DNA of 64,000 nucleotides from UBA1351 sp964627665 (lineage in GTDB: Bacteria; Bacillota; Clostridia; Lachnospirales; Vallitaleaceae). How positions within the stretch are numbered: the first letter of the stretch is position 1; the number at the start of each line of letters is the position of its first letter. The position numbers and the translations under genes were made by a program. The stretch covers positions 1 to 64,000 of the forward strand of contig CAZVKG010000010.1 in the NCBI GenBank assembly GCA_964627665.1. Direction: 5' to 3'. Shown in pieces: positions 61,659 to 64,000 of the stretch. The notes below the pieces were generated by a model. That model was not told the origin of the DNA. It saw only the letters and a program-made list of their open reading frames with translations, and made no database searches.

Positions 61659-62567
61659 TTAGCCTTTAACAGCTCCTACCATTACGCCCTTGGTGAAATA
61701 TTTTTGAACAAAGGGATAAACAATGAGAATTGGAACTGTCGCGACCACCGTTGCCGCCATTTTTACAGCCTTATCTGGTGGCGTTCCCATGATATCAAAA
61801 TCCATTCCATCTGCTTGTACCCCAGCTGCCAATAAAACAATACGTCGTAAAACAATTTGCACGGTTTCCTTATGCGTGTCCTTTAAGTAAATCATCGGTC
61901 CGAAATAGTTGTTCCAGTGACCTACTGCATAGAACAGAGAAATCGATGCAATAACCGGCTTCGATAAGGGAAGCACAATTTTTGTGAAAATTTGTAAGTC
62001 ATTACATCCATCAATCCGTGCTGCCTCTTCAAGCTCTGCAGGTAACTCTTGAAAAAAGTTTTTAACGATAATCATATTAAATGGACTAATAGCAACCATT
62101 AAGATTAATCCGGCATAGGAGTTGTAGAGTCCAATTTCTTTAATCCATAAAAATGTCGGTATCATTCCTCCATTAAATAACATGGTAATTATAACCATAT
62201 TCAAGAAAAACTTCCGCCCACGTAGATGTGATTTGGCTAAGGGATAGGCAAACGTTGTTGTAAAAAACATGTTGACTGCTGTTCCCACGACGGTTAGAAA
62301 AATCGAATTTTTTAATCCGTTAAAGATTTCTCCGGTTTCAAAAATATATTTATAGGCATTGGTTGAAATCACCGTTGGAATAATAAAGAAGGCTTTTTCC
62401 GTAAGCTCTTGTTCTGTTGCGAATGAGCCTGCCAGAACATAAAGAAAGGGAAGTAATGTTCCTAATCCGGCTAACCCTGCAACACTGTATATAATCATAT
62501 TCGTTACACAATCTGTTTTTGACCCTTTGATTTTGTTTTTGTTTGATCGAATGACTTGTTCTGCCAC
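61659..62567 (-). CDS. ABC transporter permease (LplC/YtcP-type)
   Basis: A 302-residue membrane permease with about six transmembrane segments. The EAA loop LEEAARIDGCNDLQIFTKI docks an ATPase. It starts with GTG at 62567, after AAGGAGAG. It pairs with the LplB-type permease 15 bp upstream. No ATPase gene is in the cluster, so a shared MsmX-type subunit is expected. It forms the channel for rhamnogalacturonan-derived oligosaccharides, inferred from operon content. Confidence 0.92.
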   Translation of the reverse strand: MAEQVIRSNKNKIKGSKTDCVTNMIIYSVAGLAGLGTLLPFLYVLAGSFATEQELTEKAFFIIPTVISTNAYKYIFETGEIFNGLKNSIFLTVVGTAVNMFFTTTFAYPLAKSHLRGRKFFLNMVIITMLFNGGMIPTFLWIKEIGLYNSYAGLILMVAISPFNMIIVKNFFQELPAELEEAARIDGCNDLQIFTKIVLPLSKPVIASISLFYAVGHWNNYFGPMIYLKDTHKETVQIVLRRIVLLAAGVQADGMDFDIMGTPPDKAVKMAATVVATVPILIVYPFVQKYFTKGVMVGAVKG

Positions 62568-62582
62568 AATACACTCTCCTTT

Positions 62583-63557
62583 CTAATAAATTCCTGATTC
62601 TCCAGCTTTTTTTGCCAGTTTATTTGCACTTAATACCATAATCATACCGACAACCGATTTAAATAATCCGGTTGCTGTACTGTAAGAGTACTGAGCATTA
62701 ATTATTCCCTTTGTATATACATAAGTATCAAATACTTCTGCTACTGAACTGTTTAACGCATTTTTCATTAAAAAGATTTGCTCAAATCCTGTATTGAGTA
62801 TTGACCCAACTCTTAGGATAAGCATAATAATAATTGTTCCTCGAATGGCCGGTAACGTAACATGCCACATCATCTTCCACCGTCCGGCTCCATCCACCCG
62901 TGCCGCTTCATATAAACTTACGTCTACACCAGCCAGCGCCGCTAGGAAAATGATGGTTCCATATCCTGTTTCCTTCCAAATACTTTGTCCGATAATAAGA
63001 CCTCTAAAGTACTCCGGTTTACCTAAGAAGTTAATGGTTTTACCGGTTAACATCTGAACAACTTGATTAATAATACCATCGTTAATGTTTAAAAGTTGAT
63101 AGGTTAGACTTGCAACGATAACCAGTGAAATAAAATGCGGAATGTATATAAAGGTTTGTACTGTCCGTTTATACTTCTGATGTTTGATTTCATTCAATAG
63201 CAAGGCTAAAACAATGGGTGCCGGAAAATAGAAAATCAGACTTAACATTGAAATCCCTAAAGTATTAATCAGTACTCTTGGAAAATCCGGGCTAGTAAAC
63301 AGCATCTTAAAATAGTATAATCCCACCCATTCACTTCCGGATAACCCCGAAAAGGGATTGAATTTTTGAAATGCAATAATAATTCCACCCATTGGTATAT
63401 ACCGAAAGATAATCAAATACATAAGCCCCGGAATTAACATTAAATACAACCATTTATGTTGTTTAACATACTTTAACGTTTCCTGCTGTGATTTTTTTGT
63501 TTTTTTAATTTTTGGTAACGGTTTTACTCTCGTCACCACAGCGCCATTTTGATCCAT
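62583..63557 (-). CDS. ABC transporter permease (LplB-type)
   Basis: A 324-residue inner-membrane permease with a charged cytoplasmic N-terminus (about 1-35) and roughly six transmembrane segments. YEAARVDGAGRWKMMWHVTLP is the EAA loop. It is first in the transport operon, preceded by a 200-bp spacer from the AraC-type regulator. A ribosome binding site AAAGGAGG is present. With the LplC-type partner it forms the translocation channel. Confidence 0.92.
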   Translation of the reverse strand: MDQNGAVVTRVKPLPKIKKTKKSQQETLKYVKQHKWLYLMLIPGLMYLIIFRYIPMGGIIIAFQKFNPFSGLSGSEWVGLYYFKMLFTSPDFPRVLINTLGISMLSLIFYFPAPIVLALLLNEIKHQKYKRTVQTFIYIPHFISLVIVASLTYQLLNINDGIINQVVQMLTGKTINFLGKPEYFRGLIIGQSIWKETGYGTIIFLAALAGVDVSLYEAARVDGAGRWKMMWHVTLPAIRGTIIIMLILRVGSILNTGFEQIFLMKNALNSSVAEVFDTYVYTKGIINAQYSYSTATGLFKSVVGMIMVLSANKLAKKAGESGIY

Positions 63558-63713
63558 GATATCCTCCTTTTACGTTTGTGCTTCGTCTGAACTAAAGATA
63601 TCATTCGATAGATGTTACATCAATACTCATTATCTTGACACTTTTTAATTATTTTTTTGACACCCCCGTATTTATAGGCTTTAATGCATATCAATAATCA
63701 CCATCACGACAAC

Positions 63714-63754
63714 AAAAATACACATAATCAATAAAATGATTATGTGTATTTTAT
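63714..63754 (-). terminator. Terminator after the AraC-type regulator
   Basis: A perfect 16-bp stem, AAAATACACATAATCA with TGATTATGTGTATTTT and a 6-nt loop, then TTG in the minus direction, 10 bp past the stop. The rest of the 204-bp spacer holds no gene; I see no convincing promoter in it. Confidence 0.75.
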
Positions 63755-63761
63755 CCTCCAA

Positions 63762-64000
63762 CTATTTTGATTTATTCTTTTTTCGATATTTTCCAGGAGT
63801 TGTTCCTTCCATCCGGCTAAAGAAACGTATGAAATTTTGTGCATTGGTATAGTTTAATTCTTTCGCGATATCGGTTATTGTCATGCTTGTCGTCAACAAT
63901 AACTTTTTGGCCGCTTCTAGTTTATATTGGGCAACATACTCCGTAAATGTTGAATTCTTTTCAACTTTCATAACTTTCCATATATAGGTTGTGTGATAAT
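63762..64000 (-). CDS. AraC-family regulator (partial, N-terminus beyond window)
   Basis: Only the C-terminal DNA-binding part is inside: about 79 codons, in frame to the edge, so the ATG at 63971 is internal rather than the start. KVEKNSTFTEYVAQYKLEAAKKLL is followed by the second HTH helix TDIAKELNYTNAQNFIRFF and GTTPGKYRKK, the usual AraC/XylS C-terminal pattern. It probably activates the transport and rhamnogalacturonan genes downstream. Whether it is a stand-alone regulator or a receiver/sensor fusion cannot be seen here. Confidence 0.9.
   Translation of the reverse strand, partial: YHTTYIWKVMKVEKNSTFTEYVAQYKLEAAKKLLLTTSMTITDIAKELNYTNAQNFIRFFSRMEGTTPGKYRKKNKSK

Overview
The window looks like chromosomal DNA of a low-GC, Gram-positive, anaerobic, motile member of the Clostridia. 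A Lachnospirales-type relative is my guess, but no 16S rRNA is present to settle it. The evidence is the murB-rapZ-yvcK-whiA-crh gene order, a large Bacillus/Clostridium-type SRP RNA with both Alu and S domains, pyruvate formate-lyase with a clostridial 2[4Fe-4S] ferredoxin, AGGAGG-type ribosome binding sites and YesM/YesN-type sugar signalling. I see no prophage, transposase, CRISPR array, rRNA or tRNA. Most genes lie on the minus strand.

Layout. 1-5.8 kb: housekeeping block (phosphoesterase, rdgB, crh, whiA, yvcK, rapZ, murB, parvulin). 5.9-11.3 kb: galM, proA, a PilZ protein, a degenerate receiver/GGDEF-like protein, an MBL hydrolase and trxB. 11.5-14.8 kb (+): pflB, pflA and a 56-residue ferredoxin. 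14.84-15.05 kb: a 208-bp near-palindrome with no gene. 15.1-20.3 kb: flagellar block (FliS-like chaperone, flagellin, a 43-residue ORF, a 1034-residue FliK-like protein). 20.4-23.4 kb: recR, ybaB, dnaX and the SRP RNA. 23.5-25.9 kb: a luxC/luxE fatty-acid reductase pair without luciferase. 26.0-27.4 kb: DUF2325-flavodoxin-DUF3793, behind a promoter carrying a strong Fur-box match. 27.5-42.2 kb: an amino-sugar/oligosaccharide locus (nagB, nagA, ROK regulator, GH94-like phosphorylase, GH3, phosphohexomutase, ABC importer, two-component system). 42.3-44.4 kb: DUF5317, an HD-GYP protein and a structured leader with a 25-residue peptide ORF. 44.5-50.7 kb: a DUF6171-like protein, GH51 arabinofuranosidase, signal peptidase I, a VCBS-like protein, a DUF3160 lipoprotein and pirin. 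50.8-52.8 kb (+): a CarH-like B12-binding protein followed by a diguanylate cyclase. 52.8-64.0 kb: a rhamnogalacturonan-I locus (GH105, GH106-like, deacetylase, PL11, ABC importer, AraC regulator cut by the window edge).

How the genes fit together. The central locus reads as import of a GlcNAc-containing disaccharide, splitting by a GH94-like phosphorylase and/or GH3, conversion of the sugar-1-phosphate by the phosphomutase, then NagA and NagB to fructose-6-phosphate; the ROK gene and nagA share an operator-like repeat. The right-hand locus reads as import of rhamnogalacturonan oligosaccharides and cytoplasmic dismantling by PL11, GH106 and GH105. Neither importer has its own ATPase gene here, so a shared MsmX-type ATPase is probably encoded elsewhere. 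Four loci (PilZ, degenerate GGDEF, HD-GYP, B12/GGDEF) point to extensive c-di-GMP signalling. The most novel-looking items are the CarH-like/GGDEF pair, the leader peptide upstream of HD-GYP, the 208-bp palindrome, luxCE and the GH3 enzyme with an altered catalytic loop.
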